64,000 nucleotides of DNA from Gavia stellata (Eukaryota; Chordata; Aves; Gaviiformes; Gaviidae): NCBI RefSeq assembly GCF_030936135.1, contig NC_082618.1:8715034-8779033 (forward strand), in the 5' to 3' direction. Position 1 is the stretch's first letter. Each line of letters opens with the position of its first letter. Shown here piece after piece: positions 1 to 13,200 of the stretch. The notes under the pieces are model-generated. The model saw only the letters and a program-made list of their open reading frames with translations. It was not told the DNA's origin and ran no database searches. The position numbers and the translations under genes are program-made.

Positions 1-181
1 GCTCAGCTGACTGTCTCAATGCCCCCGGGTTTCCAGCCTCCAGAGACACCAGATCCTTCCTCAGCTGTTACTTATTTTCCCTACTTCAATGGTGACTACT
101 TGGCAGTGGCAGCATCACTTAACGGAGGCAATGTGCTAGCAACATTTGTGGACATGGTGGCACAGTGGACGCAAGAGCTAG
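1..181 (+). CDS. SHPK: SHPK penultimate coding exon (5' end may lie outside)
   Basis: Open in frame from base 1 (AQLTVS then MPPGF...). It ends ELG with donor g|gtaagc at 182. It carries the YFPYFNG and NGGNVLATF stretches of the second FGGY domain. The window may cut this exon, so its true start is not visible. Confidence 0.9.
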
Positions 182-1455
182 GTAAGCTATTTCAAGGATA
201 GTTAAAGCTTAAAATTGAGGTTGATCAGCAAGTTAAAAGGAAGCTAAGGCAAAGGAACAAGCCTAGAGCTGTTTTGTCACGCCGTATAAGGAACAAGGAT
301 GTAATTCTTGGGTCATGCCTGCTACATCTCTGGAATTTCCTGCTGAAGCTTATGAACATGATGGGACGGTCATGCTTGGACTCCACATTCACAATGCCTC
401 TAGGTTTTGGGTTTTCTTTGTTTCAAGAACACAAGAAAATTATTTTTTGCAAGTTGTTTTTCAAAAGGAAGGGTCAGCAGATTTGAGGACAGCCTCTAAT
501 TTTGCATGACTGCAGTCCAAAAGAGTCCCTTGATTATATCAGTTGCCTTTTGCTGCGTATTTTGCATCACTCTAATGGATTTTAAGACTCAAACTCATGT
601 AATATCTTGTAAGTGCTTTAAACATGGTCTTTACAGGTTTTTTTTTATAATCTCTTGGGTTTTGCAATACAGAAATAAGCTCTGAAATTCTTCTTTCAGT
701 GAGTACTTGAAGTGAACTCTGCATTCACATGCAATCCAGCCACTGAAGCTGAAGTCTGCCATTAGTGCCTTTAAAGATGTTTGTTGGTGTAACTTAGCAC
801 AGTATTAGCAAAGAGGAATAGCTGTATTATCAGAAAAGGCAGTTTCTGTAATCAGAAAAATATTTCTAGTATCACAGGTACTAGATACAATTCGGTTGGA
901 GAACTGTGTTTCATAATCCTGGAAAAACAATCACCTTTGGGACAGGGAAAAAGAAACATAGTATTTTGCTGAACAGGTGGATCAGTGTCCATTTTGAGTC
1001 TCTGCATGTAAGATACATTATACCCCTTCAGAGTAGTAACAAGATATTTCCCATCTGCAGGACTTCAGGTTCAGGACTCTGCCATCTATACAAAGATAAT
1101 CAAAGCAGCCTTGGCCCAAAATGACAGCAAACTCTCGGTCCACCCAACCATATTTGGAGAGAGACACATTCCCGAGCAGTTGGCGTCCGTGACCAATATT
1201 GCTGTCTCCGACCTCTCCCTGGGTCACATAACCAGAGCTCTGTGTCGTGGCATCATTGAAAACCTCTGTTCCATGTTACCTGTGCAGCGCCTGATGGAGA
1301 CGGGAGTGAGGAGGATTCTGGGGAGCGGGAGTGCCCTTGCCAGGAATGAGGTGCTGAGGCAGGAAGTGGAAAGGATTTTTCCGTTCCCTGTGGTTTATGG
1401 GAAGGATGTTGATGCTGCTGTGGGGGCTGCCATGGCAATGTTCCACAGAAAATAA
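1..1455 (+). CDS. SHPK: Sedoheptulokinase, 3' part (last two coding exons)
   Basis: Carbohydrate kinase of the FGGY family that phosphorylates sedoheptulose to sedoheptulose-7-phosphate, feeding the non-oxidative pentose phosphate pathway in the cytosol. Only the C-terminal part (about 190 residues) is in the window. Visible coding exons are 1-181 and 1061-1455; the intron 182-1060 is GT-AG and the split glycine codon (g|ga) joins in frame. Motifs seen: ASLNGGNVLATF near the start, SDLSLGH, LGSGSALARNEV (the FGGY C-terminal nucleotide-site glycine motif) and DVDAAVGAAM close to the end. The protein ends HRK followed by TAA at 1453-1455. It lies upstream of TRPV1 on the same strand, as in mammals. 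The call is from recognition of the family sequence; the 5' part lies outside the window. Confidence 0.93.
182..1060 (+). other. SHPK last intron
   Basis: GT-AG intron (gtaagc ... atctgcag). Nothing else recognisable in its 879 bases. Confidence 0.85.
1061..1455 (+). CDS. SHPK: SHPK last coding exon
   Basis: Starts after the acceptor ccatctgcag and continues LQVQDSAIYTK, then runs to the TAA at 1453-1455. It holds the GERH..PEQLASVTNI block, the LGSGSALARNEV glycine motif and the DVDAAVGAAM C-terminal motif. Confidence 0.94.
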
Positions 1456-1456
1456 A
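1451..1456 (+). terminator. SHPK poly(A) signal overlapping the stop codon
   Basis: AATAAA at 1451-1456 contains the whole TAA stop (1453-1455). A GT-rich stretch (taattgtttggaatgg) follows at once, as expected for a downstream element. If used, the 3' UTR would be only about 20 bases. Later weaker signals could also serve. Confidence 0.5.
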
Positions 1457-2177
1457 GTAATTGTTTGGAATGGCCTGAGATGCAGCAGCTTTTTTTTTTT
1501 CCTGGCTGTACAGTGTTTCCTTTCACTTCACTTTTTCTGGAGTTGTATTCAACATGCCATGTCACTCATTACAGTGGGGAAAAAAACAACTTGCATTTAA
1601 TGTCTGCTTCTGCATCTTGGTGTACACATTTCATTGCTCTGTCATTCCCATTTGTGAAATGAGAAGTAATTATCACATTAAATTTGACTGAGTGACTAGG
1701 AAAGATCCATTAACTTTCTGCATAAAACGATACTTCATGTGAGGCTCTTTTTCCTGGTAGGAAATATGTTTAGAAGAACTAGGAGAGATAAGTAGCTGTC
1801 TGTAACTTATTCTGATGCTTTCATTAGAGACTGCTTGTCCTTAAGCTGTCTCACAATATACATACATATAGGCAGCAGACCAGGATGTCAGCCTTGTTTG
1901 GGGAGTTTGGTGGCTCTTGCACAGAACGAATGCCAGTTTTCACATGTTGCATGTTGTCTCTGTAAAAGTTGGAATACAATCTTGGCTTGACTGTCAACAA
2001 GACCATCAAAATAAAACATGGAGGATTATTTCTGTGGCTACCCAGGTCAGGTGCAGTGGACTAAGGTCAAAGGCATGGCTAGGCCAGTGCCATGACTGGA
2101 GGCGCCTGGAATGCAGGACTTATATCTGAGTGGAAAATACATTTATAGGGTGGGAGGTAACTATTTTCCTTATTTGG

Positions 2178-2240
2178 CATAATTATATTTTATATAATTT
2201 TATATAATAATATATTCTATAATTTAGCATAATTATTTTG
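2178..2240. repeat. AT-rich low-complexity patch
   Basis: Nearly pure A/T with repeated tatataat units (attatattttatataattttatataataatatatt...). Simple low-complexity DNA; no function inferred. Confidence 0.7.
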
Positions 2241-3930
2241 CATTTGGGTTTTGGGTGTTAAAGTGGATTAGGGCCTTTCTGAAACAGGCAGAATTTGTGT
2301 TAAACCAGAGGAGCTGGCAAACTCAGAGTTACAAAAGCCCACTTCCCATCTCTTTCAGCTTGGTCCACAAAAATAATTTGTTCTTGTAATATAATGCATA
2401 GCTGTTTTAGTGTATTTGATCTGAAGGTGTTTCTGATTCTGCCCTGCACATATTGTGTCAAATAGAGCTTTAATACGGCAGCTGCCAGGCTAGACTCTAA
2501 TCTGTTTTTAAAGTACTGTTAATGCGAATTCCCTTAAAATTTCCAAGTTTTTATCTGCTGTGTTATGCTCTTAAAATTTATTTCTTCCCCTACTCTTTAT
2601 TTTAAGGTGAAAACATTTATACTTTATCTGTCTAAAGCAGGATGGATGTACACCTTTTTTGCTCGAATGAGACTGGGACGCAAGTAAGATAGTTTCATGT
2701 TACCTAGATACAATTTCATTACTTAGAAGCATGTATTTCGACTGAAATGTGGAAATGTATTCCTATCTTGCACATTAGCAACATCAGGACTGAGTGATTT
2801 TTGTAGTGAGAAAGCTGTTCTGAGTTCTGAGATCTTAATTACAGAGATGGATTAATTTCCATCTCCCTCCACCCTTCCTCCATGTATCTATTCCATGCCG
2901 TGTTTAGTGAACTGTTGGCATATATAGGAATTACAGAGAAAGTAAGATTAAAGGTTTCGTAAAAAGTCTGAATTTGTTATGTTGTTTTCCCTTTTATATT
3001 ATTCTAAAATATTTTTCTGTCAGCACATCTGCTTTTGTTTTTATTGAAAAACTGGAAAGAGCTGGTAATACTATTCCAGCATGCTGTTAACCATGAAATC
3101 AAGTGGTATTTGTTTCCAGAAGCTGGTAAAATTGTGGCCTGGTTTTAGGTTCTATTAACAAAGGTGAGACTATCTCTGCAGGCCAGCTTTGGATACATCT
3201 TTAAGATCTCTAGCACAACTGCTGATGTTTTTCTGTTTGCAGTGATGGAGAGGGCTCTTAGTCGGTAAAAATCACTCTCAAGCACAGAATTTGCACAAAA
3301 CCTATGCAGCATGTTGGATGCAGGCCCAAGAAAAAGGAATAAATTCCTCCTTGATCATTGCTGGCCTATTTTGATAAGCATTCACATCTCCTTGTGATCT
3401 TACACCTTTAAACCAGATCCCTGCTCAGATGGAATATGGTACATCCAACAACTGTTGCAAAAAGCAATGGAGTGCTGCTGGTAAGAAGGAAGTAACATCT
3501 TCACAACAAATACAAGTCAAGGAGGCTGATGAAGGAGGCATCAAAACTCAGAAAAGAGCAGAAAGCTCCTGAGCACATCAGAGCACAGTAAGACTGAAAG
3601 GAGCTGATCTCTGGAATGGGAGAAGAGAGCATTTAGCCAAAGTGACCAGCAAGAAGCTAGAGACTGAATAAGAGAGACCCGCCACTGGTCTGTACAGTTT
3701 TCTTACGAGTCCCTGCTTTGGAAATGGTGAAGGAGTTTATCGTAATGTTGAATGAGATGCTCTGCTCAGCAAAGCTCCAGGAGCACCAGCTAAGGACCTG
3801 GCTTATTGGTAATCTATACTTATGCATTAATAAATAGGCATTTTATTTCTTTTGAGTACAATGCCGTAGGGTGTTTTAAGTAGTATAATTAGTTTGCTAT
3901 TAAATAGGCAAATATATTATCCTTTTATAC

Positions 3931-3944
3931 ATAGATAGATAGAT
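3931..3944. repeat. Short (GATA)n microsatellite
   Basis: About three tandem tetranucleotide units (atagatagatagat). Confidence 0.6.
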
Positions 3945-6900
3945 GGCAAGACTAGAAAGATAGTTAACTTTTGCAAAAAATAAACCAGATAATTTCATTG
4001 AATAATTTCATGATCTAACTTGAAAACTCAGGAGCTAGAGATTTGGAGGTTGCTTCTAGCCTAACAGCTACAGCCTGTCAGCTCGGCCTGCTTGAAAAGC
4101 TGTTTCTCTTGACTAGTTTTTGGCAGAAATATCTTATTTAAAGGAAATATTTAACAATATATGACACAGTTCTTCATTTTTAAGGGTGTTAGAGCGATCC
4201 TGGATTAGATTTTTTTTTTTTGCCTAATGACCATTAATATTTAAAAGCTGACTGTTACATATATATATTATTTAAATAAAACATAGTAGGAGCATGGAAT
4301 GGCCTTAGGACTTTCTGTCATTGGTTGTCCCTCAACTCTGCTCAGAATCAGGTTGTCTTTAAAATACTTGGTGGGGCTTTACAGCAGCCACCCAAGAAAG
4401 ATGTCCAGAAAGATGACTGATCTCAGAGAACACCTGTGCATATTTTACAAAGTTTTGTAAATTGAAATGAAACTGTGACCCACAGAAACAATTGTTGTCT
4501 GGTGGTGTGGGTTTTTTTGCAAGCTTGAGTGTATTTATGAAGAGGAAATCTGGAGAAGAGTATCCATTACTAAATGCAATTAAAGGGGAGGGAAAAACAA
4601 CAGCAACTTACTGCAATTCTTGTAAAGAGCTTTGCTAAACTCCTGGGAATAGAAGCCACTGATGCTTCTGGTTCCAGAATTGTTCTTAATGATCTTATTA
4701 CTCTATTCTCTGTTCTTCTAGTGAACTTCCCATGCTTCTAAAAATCATCAGATACATAGAACACTTCTGCAGACAAATGAAGTGGAGAAGCAAACTCTGA
4801 GGGCTTTTCAGTCCAGGCACCTTAGAGGAGGAATATCCGGCACCAAATTCCTATAGATTAGAGGGTGTTTACTGAGACTGGACTATTTTGCGGAAGACAG
4901 GATTTTTTGCAATATTTGTAAGTTCTGCATGTATATTTGAATAGCACGGTTGTTTGTTATTTGTAAACTCTTTTTATTATAAGTTGTGATGTGGTTAGAC
5001 ATTCTCTCAAAAATATTTCATTATCTCATTTATTGTATCAAACTTCAACGTACATAGCATTCAAAGACTTCAAGTAGGTTATGCATTTTTTAGGAGTGAG
5101 AATTTTTTTTTTTAAAGAATCCTTCCATAGAATTTTTAAGGTTATTTCCCTTGCAAATTCATAGTCATGAGGAAATGTGGCTTTGTCTTCATTATCAAAG
5201 ATATTACCAACAGGGTTTAGAAATGAAAGCACATACAATGACTAAACTAGGTTTGAGCAAATTGCCAGGGAGACAGGATTGAGTCTATTCTGTGGATTTT
5301 AATATTGCAGCTATTCTGTGGAAAATAAGTGATTCCATTTTCCATAGCCATCTCTCTGATGTTTTTGGCTCAATCCACATTAATTTAAATAAGACAAAAA
5401 ATTAAAATTATACATGGCTGTATTCCCAGTGTATTTTTTCCATTTTTTGTAATACTATTTTTATAACTTTTTCACTGAACTAATTGTTCTTCTGTATTTT
5501 TAATATCATATTCCAAATGGAAATATTTTTCTATATGTAATTTCTTATTTATAGAACAATTAAGTTAATAAGATATTATGTTATTCTTTCAGAGTGATTC
5601 TAAGGACACAAAGAACTTGAAAGGTGAGCTCAGAGGACATAGCGAGTTAAACTGCAGTCATTAGTATTTTATCTATACTATGCTGTTTTGCTTCCAGTAA
5701 CCCTAAATATGCAAGTTTGCAAATTGTTGGTTTCTTTACATGTATATTGTACAAAATTATAGAAAATGCAAATGCCTGAGAAAAGTTTCTTTCCTACCCT
5801 ACTTGCACAGGACAACATAATTGACCCTTAATGTAAATATTAACTAGTCGCATAGAACTGAAAATTTAGCTTTAATGCACAATGTAGGTTTGCAGACAAC
5901 CCCTCAGAATATTCTTGTGAAGAGAAACAACCTTAAAGCATGTTTATGATGTCGTTTTCACACTGGACGTACAGAGAAGATTACTGACCACTGTAATTTG
6001 GTTTATAATTGAAGACTTTTTAAAGATTTTGTAACATTCCAGTGCTCCAAGCTATATGATTTCCAAGCAATCTAGGATTTCAGAGTATGTTTCTAAAGCT
6101 GATCAGTTCTCTCGAAAAGCCAGCTACGCAGCAATTCAAATATGATGCATTCCTCTCTCCACTGCTGGAGTTCCAGAATATTTTGCATTCAGTGACATGA
6201 AGACCAACATTTGTCTTATTAAAACAGTTTGATAAGAAAGGGGAAAAAAAAAAGGCTGCTCTACTTTCAGTATAGTGTATTTGTTAACTTGTGTCAAATT
6301 CTTTGTGGTTGTAAATCAGACAAGATCAGACATGTGGTCTTACAGTCATCTCTTATCTGTGGTAACCTTTCCCTTTCTGTTTCTGTGTCTCATGTTTGAG
6401 GTGATAGTCATCTCTCAAGAATCACATGCCCCAGTTTTCATCTAGCACTGGTAAAGCCATTAACTGATAATTTTCCTATATGCAGGAAGCCCTCTGTGCT
6501 CAGCATCACCGAGATATGGTTATGGCACAAGCAGGCTTTTTTCACATGCCTGATATAATCCTGAGAATATATGGTGGCATAAAACAGCAAGTAGAGAAGA
6601 AAAGCAGAGATTGTTCAGATTTGAGATTGTTCAGGCTTTAACAACGGTTGGAGGAGGATGAGGCACTAGTTTTAAGCAGAAGTAGTCAGCTCTGCAGTGA
6701 GGTGGCTGGCAAGCTCTGGGACACTCTGGCTTGCTTTCTCCATTCTGAAGTGGGTGAGGGCATAGGGACCGTAACGAACAGCGTGGAGGTAATGACCTGC
6801 TAAACTATTCCAACTCTGAGCATAGTGAATATGTGTCCATCTGTCTTACTTCTGGGATGAGAGCAACCAATCCATTCCCTGCTGTTTCTGGATAGTAGTC

Positions 6901-6966
6901 CTAGGCAAAAGGGGACTCATGGCCCCGTAAAGTGCTGACTTGAGGTGTTTGTGTCGTTCCTCACAG

Positions 6967-7282
6967 ACTGCCTGCTCATCATGTCTTCCATTCTTGGGAA
7001 GATGAAGAAATTTGGCAGTTCTGACATGGAGGAATCTGAAGTGACAGATGAACACACGGATGGGGAGGACTCCATGCTGGAAACGCCTGACAGCCTCCAG
7101 GGTACACTCAGCACCAAGGTGCAGCCACCCAAAAGCAACATCTTTGCGAGACGTGGGCGGTTTGTGATGGGGGATAGTGACAAGGACATGGCTCCCATGG
7201 ACTCCTTTTACCAGATGGATCACCTGATGGCACCTTCTGTCATCAAATTTCATGCCAATTTGGAGAGGGGGAAACTTCACAA
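6967..7282 (+). CDS. TRPV1: TRPV1 coding exon 1 (14-base 5' UTR plus residues 1-100)
   Basis: Follows the acceptor ttcctcacag (AG 6965-6966). The ATG at 6981 opens [12 protein letters not shown]. An in-frame ATG at 6945 lies in the intron side and is not used. Donor aa|gtaagt at 7283. Encodes the acidic, poorly conserved N-terminus and the [17 protein letters not shown] segment. Confidence 0.94.
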
Positions 7283-10200
7283 GTAAGTTTGCATTGTAAG
7301 ATTTGGTTGCAACGAACAGTTTGACAGCTGCAGACTGTATTTCTTAGAGCAGATTTATTCTCTCCACAGGAATGTGCCCATTTTTTCAGTTTCATTATTT
7401 TCTATGCCAAAATAAGGAGTGTTGCATCTGAAAGCAACAATAGCTGTTGTCTCTTGGCAGCTCTGAAAATTCAGTCTGTGGATATTTTGCCCAAAATTAG
7501 CAGTAGGCCTTAATTCACTTGCTTGAGACTGTTTAGTGAATGGACATCATTCAGAATGAGAACATGGGATTGCCTGGCTTCCAGGCCTGCAGTTAGATTG
7601 CCAGATTTCAATGCCCCTTTTAAGTCTTGTTCTCAACTTTTCAGCAACAAATACATAATTTTATCAGGACAGTTGTTTGCAAACTTTGCTGATCTTGTAG
7701 ACTTTGCAGATCCATCTATACTAATCTGTAGTGCTTACTACTTCACACAAGCAAATGAAAAATAGTATTCTGGTAGTTTATAAAAAGTCTGCTAAATATC
7801 TGACTTTCAGTAACTGAAATTTACCCTTGTTAGGCTCCTATCTACAGATTCCATCACAGGCTGCTCAGAAAAAGCTTTCAAATTTTATGACCGCAGAAGG
7901 ATCTTTGATGCTGTAGCCCAAGGCAACACAAGGGACCTGGATGATCTGCTACTCTACCTTAATAGAACCTTGAAGCATCTCACAGATGATGAGTTCAAAG
8001 GTACTCTTTAGTGTCACATACGTTAACTTGCCCTCTTCTTCCAGTAGCACTTCTGAAGTGAAAACAAAAAACCATAATTGTGTTAAGTGTCTGCAGGAGG
8101 TCCTCTAATAGCCAGTACTTCCGTATTGATTGGGGAACCCATTGAGTGTAAGGTTACAGAGGAATTCAGAAAAGTTGACATTTTCTGTGAAACGCTGAAT
8201 GAGTTCTCTTCTCTTTTGAAAAGAACCTCATTAATTCCTGCATGCCTGGGAGTAGGTTTGTAATCACTTCTATATAGCTGCAATTTTTTCTGTTATAGAG
8301 CCAGAAACTGGGAAAACCTGCTTACTGAAAGCCATGCTGAATCTACATGATGGGAAAAATGATACCATTCCCTTGCTGCTGGATATTGCAAGGAAAACTG
8401 GAACTCTGAAAGAGTTTGTTAATGCAGAGTATACTGACAACTACTACAAGGGTAAGAGAAATGGCTGCTACAATGAATACTCTTGGTGCTAAGACTGAAG
8501 ACAGGGTTAGGCAGGGCTCTCAAACAGTCTCCTGCATGAGGCCTTATGCCTGAGGATGCAGCTCCCAAAGTTCCAGTGTGTGATTAACAAACAGTGCATT
8601 CGTGCTAAGGCAGTGTTTTGTAAGGTGCAATATTCTGCCATTTTTGATATACAGTGATTTAATAGCAAGTTCAGGGGACTTGCATTTGCTGTCTGTGCCA
8701 TCTTTTTTTGTTCAATTCTAGAGCTTTTTAGTCTGCAAAGCGCTCAGTTCCACCATCTTACATGGAGCTGAATGAATTGTGGTGCTTGAAAGCTCTCAGT
8801 CTGTATTAAATGTTGAAGATTTCTGTCTGATGAGTGTCTCTGTAGGCCAGACTGCACTTCACATCGCCATTGAGAGAAGGAACATGTACCTGGTGAAGCT
8901 CTTGGTCCAGAATGGAGCGGATGTTCATGCAAGAGCCTGTGGGGAGTTCTTCAGGAAAATCAAAGGGAAACCTGGCTTTTATTTTGGTAGGGGTGAGCAC
9001 AGTATGGACTTTATTGATTGAGTTATCCTAGCATTATCCCAACTGCAAGCTGTTAAATAATCCTGTTTATGTGGGACTAGAGGCTCAGAAGTACCAGATG
9101 GGCTGTTCCACCACTTAGCCCAAATATTTACTCCCAAAGGCTGAGATTATAAAGAAACACAGTTGGTAGTTGATGGTGTTCAGTGTGAGCTTGGTGTCTG
9201 CATCCCTTTGTTTTCTGGACACTGTATCCTTTGAAAGGTTATAACCTTCTGCTAGCTGTCCTTTCAGTGCTTTTTTAAGCAGCCAGGTTTCTGTGATGCA
9301 GTTAAATCAAAGAAAATGTGATTCTACCAGCTCTCACAAGAATTGGTGCTCTATCAGACAGAGAAATTCACCTCTTCTCCTCATGGTGAAAGATGAAAAT
9401 TTTGCACGTGTAGTAATGGGCTTTCTGACCACTCATTCCCATTGCTTGCCTGTAGGGGAGCTGCCTTTGTCCCTGGCTGCCTGCACCAACCAGCTCTGCA
9501 TTGTGAAATTCCTCCTTGAGAACCCCTACCAGGCAGCCAACATCGCCGCTGAGGACTCCATGGGCAATATGGTCCTGCACACACTGGTGGAGATTGCGGA
9601 TAATACTAAGGATAATACCAAGTTTGTTACTAAGATGTACAATAACATATTGATCCTTGGTGCCAAAATTAACCCAATCCTGAAGCTAGAAGAACTCACC
9701 AACAAGAAAGGGCTGACTCCATTAACTCTGGCAGCCAAAACAGGGAAGATAGGGGTAGGTGAGCAAATGCATTTAACTGTCCCATTACTGCATCAAGTTA
9801 TACAGAGTACACGCAAAGCATTTATGCATGACAGATTTTATCACTGATTATCATCTTCTAGTTAAGAGGAACTGATGCTGCAGTTTAACATGCAAAACTA
9901 CATAATCCTTAAAGGCTACAAAGTGTGTGTGTGTCTGTGCCCAGCTGGCATTATATACCACTGGAATGCAAGGCAGCCCACGTGGAAACAGAAAGTGGGT
10001 CTCTGCTATCATCTGAACTACTAGAGGCCTTGTACTTTTGACTGGCTGATATAACTCACCTTCTGACAGTCCCCATTCAAAATGACTGTATGCTCAGAGA
10101 TGTGTAACATACATCTCTGTTTTTCTCTTGCAGTTTTGAAACAGAGGATGGCAAGTTGTAAGGGGTATTTGTATTTCTCATCCCCCAGCATCCAGTGAGA

Positions 10201-13200
10201 AAATTAATTTTGTTTACTTCAGACTTTGGTTGCTGCAGTGTCTCAGTGGGTTGGCTTCAGCACAGTTAAACTAGGGAGAAATTAGCCGTCCTATCTTGTG
10301 AAGATATTGAGGAACTAGAAGTCCCTTAGCACTGAAATGTTGGCTGTATTGTTCTTTTGCAATTAGATTTTTGCATACATCCTCCGACGAGAGATCAAAG
10401 ATCCTGAGTGCAGACACTTGTCTAGGAAGTTCACTGAATGGGCTTATGGACCTGTCCACTCATCTCTTTATGACCTGTCCTGTATAGACACATGTGAGAA
10501 AAATTCAGTGCTTGAGATTATTGCCTACAGCAGTGAAACGCCAGTGAGTATGCATCTCCTTGGCATTTTATTCACAGGCTGGGGGAGTGTTGGGGAGGAG
10601 CTCCATATTCCACACAGTGCATCTTTTGCCTCATTTCTATAAAACAGCAATCTCCCTTTCTGAGTTTAAGGGTACTAGAGGGAACATTTGCTGAAGATGA
10701 ATATCATTTGCTGTTGTCAAAGCCCAGTACATAGTGGTCCCATCAAGATTCTCCTCTTTCTCCTTCCGCTCAGAACCGTCATGAGATGCTGCTGGTGGAA
10801 CCCCTTAACAGGCTGCTGCAAGACAAGTGGGATCGGTTTGTTAAACACTTATTTTACTTCAACTTCTTTGTCTATACCATGCATATCATCATCCTCACCG
10901 CAGCTGCTTACTACAGACCTGTACAGAAGAACGAAAAGGTATGTTACTCCTGTTGTGTATCAGAGGCACCACCCAGTGCATGATATCCCAAACCTGCCTC
11001 CCATTTGAATGTGTGCTCCTAACATGAGAATTTTCCTCTTTCCTGAAGGTAGGAGGGAGATTTTGAGTCTGCTTGCTTCCCAGTCTTGCCCCCTTGCTGC
11101 AACACATTCAGAAACTTAACCTGTTCCCCCAGAAATGTAGTTGCTTTCAGCTGCTGGCAAGGCCAGGTCTTTCCTATCTCCACTTCTGCTGAACATGTCT
11201 ATCTTCCTGTCTTATACAGCCTCCCTTCACATTTGGTCACAGCACTGGGGAATATTTTCGAGTGACTGGAGAGATCCTGAGTGTACTTGGAGGCCTCTAT
11301 TTTTTTTTCAGAGGGGTAAGATATTTGAAACTTTGCCTTTTTGCTGTTTGGGTAGGTATAGGGGAGAATCAAACATGCCTTTCCTATTCATTAGCACTGG
11401 CTGCTAAGATAATCCATGTTTTAGTCAAGAGCTACAAAGCTTTTTCCTTGGCCTGATTAGGAGTTCTCAGGTTACTAATGAGCTAAGATACAGTTTTATC
11501 TATTGTATAAAAAGACATGATCCATAGAAGTCAATGAGCATCTCGGCAATTAGCCTAGCCAAAGCTTAAGAATAGGGTATTGCAAATAGCCAGGCCTCTA
11601 TTAAAGATTACCTGTCTTAGCTTAAAGTCACCCTGCTTCCTCTTGGCAGCCAATGGAGAGTGTACAGGGAATCACAGGTCCTCAAACCAGTGACTGAAGA
11701 GGTTGTTGTCTTCAAAGGAGACACCAGATATAAGAGAAATCAAGTGTTACTGGAAGAGTCCTCCCTAGATTTTGCAGCATTGTTGTTTTTGAGCTATTCT
11801 TGTGAGATGCTTTATAGGTACCAGCTCCCTGGTATCGGTATCAGTGCTTAGTTGATGCATCCATGGGATACTTAATCCCTCCTTGGATGCAAATGTGGTC
11901 TTCATTCCCTTTTTTTTTTTTTTTTTTTCCAGATACAGTATTTCATGCAGAGGCGCCCATCATTCAAGACGCTGATAGTTGACAGCTACAGTGAGGTTCT
12001 TTTGTAAGCTCCAATATCTTCAGTTGCATTTCAGCATGAAACAGATGAGTGTGTGAGATGTGTAGATTTGGCCTAAGCCACTTGTAATAGGTAGATGCTT
12101 TGCTATAATTTCCTGGGTCCTTACAAAATGCTTGCCAATGGATATCATAGCACTTGAACAAGTGGGTATGGATCAGTAACCTCCTTTGGAGGTAAAGCAA
12201 ATGAAGTGTCTAGAAGTTCAGTGACTGTGTCATGCAGCAGAGTTAGGAATAGATCTCCAAGTTGGACTTACAATTGAGTGTATGTATTGGATGTGCAGAA
12301 ATCGTCGCATTCCTAAAGGGAGCTTTGCCTTTCCATAATTTGGGCCCTTTCTGTTCCCAGCTGGAGTGCAGCTAACCAGGGCAATTTCATGGGTCCATGG
12401 AAAGAGAGGGAGTGCTGAAGAAATGAGTGTTTTCAAGGACTTTTTTTCCCTTAAGTCACAAGGAAGAGCAGGGATAGACTACAGAAGTTTGTATGTGGGG
12501 AAACTGAGGAGTTTGGAAGAGGATCTGTAGGATTTGAGAAGGGAAAGAATGAAGGGAAGAGAGGAAGTGTCTACCAAGGCTCCTTGGTGTTCTAGAGAAT
12601 CCCTCATTCTGCTGTATACCACATGGGGCTCTTCTGTTCCCACCACCTGTGGCCAACTCAGCACTCTGCATTCAGACCATGCTTGTCTTTCAGCTTTGTT
12701 CACTCCTTGCTCCTCCTGAGCTCTGTGGTGCTGTACTTCTGTGGCCAGGAACTGTATGTGGCTTCCATGGTCTTCTCCTTGGCGCTGGGCTGGGCTAACA
12801 TGCTGTACTACACCCGTGGCTTCCAGCAGATGGGCATTTACTCTGTCATGATTGCCAAGGTCAGTCCCGTGAGTGGGTGATGAGGCCAGCAGAGTGCTTA
12901 GATTGGGACACTGCTGCCAACAGCCCCATTTCCAGGAGAGAAATCACCGTATTTACCTCCGTGATGCCACTGGGAAATCTCATATCACTCTACTATACTT
13001 GGCCATTATTTTCTGAGGGAAGTGATAAAATTTAAGCTATGTAGAAAAACCTCCTGCTCCTCATCCTACATTTTATAGCAGTCTGGATATTATTACCTGC
13101 TATGCTTCAAAATAACTACAGTTTGATAGGCATGGATGAAAGTAGACTGAAAACAGTGCAGACTGGTCTGGTGTGAAATGGCACAGCCTTCTACCAGCTG

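Larger units (their letters stand above)
1457..6966. other. SHPK-TRPV1 spacer: 3' flank, TRPV1 promoter and non-coding exon(s)
   Basis: 5.5 kb with no coding exon I can support. The intron-type acceptor just before TRPV1 coding exon 1 (6965-6966) means that at least one untranslated TRPV1 exon and its promoter should lie here, but I cannot place them. No CpG island. Contains an AT-rich patch at 2178-2240 and a short GATA run at 3931-3944. Confidence 0.6.

Noticed and set aside
6846-7280. 144-codon open frame on - opposite TRPV1 exon 1
   Set aside because: Antisense shadow of a well-supported coding exon.
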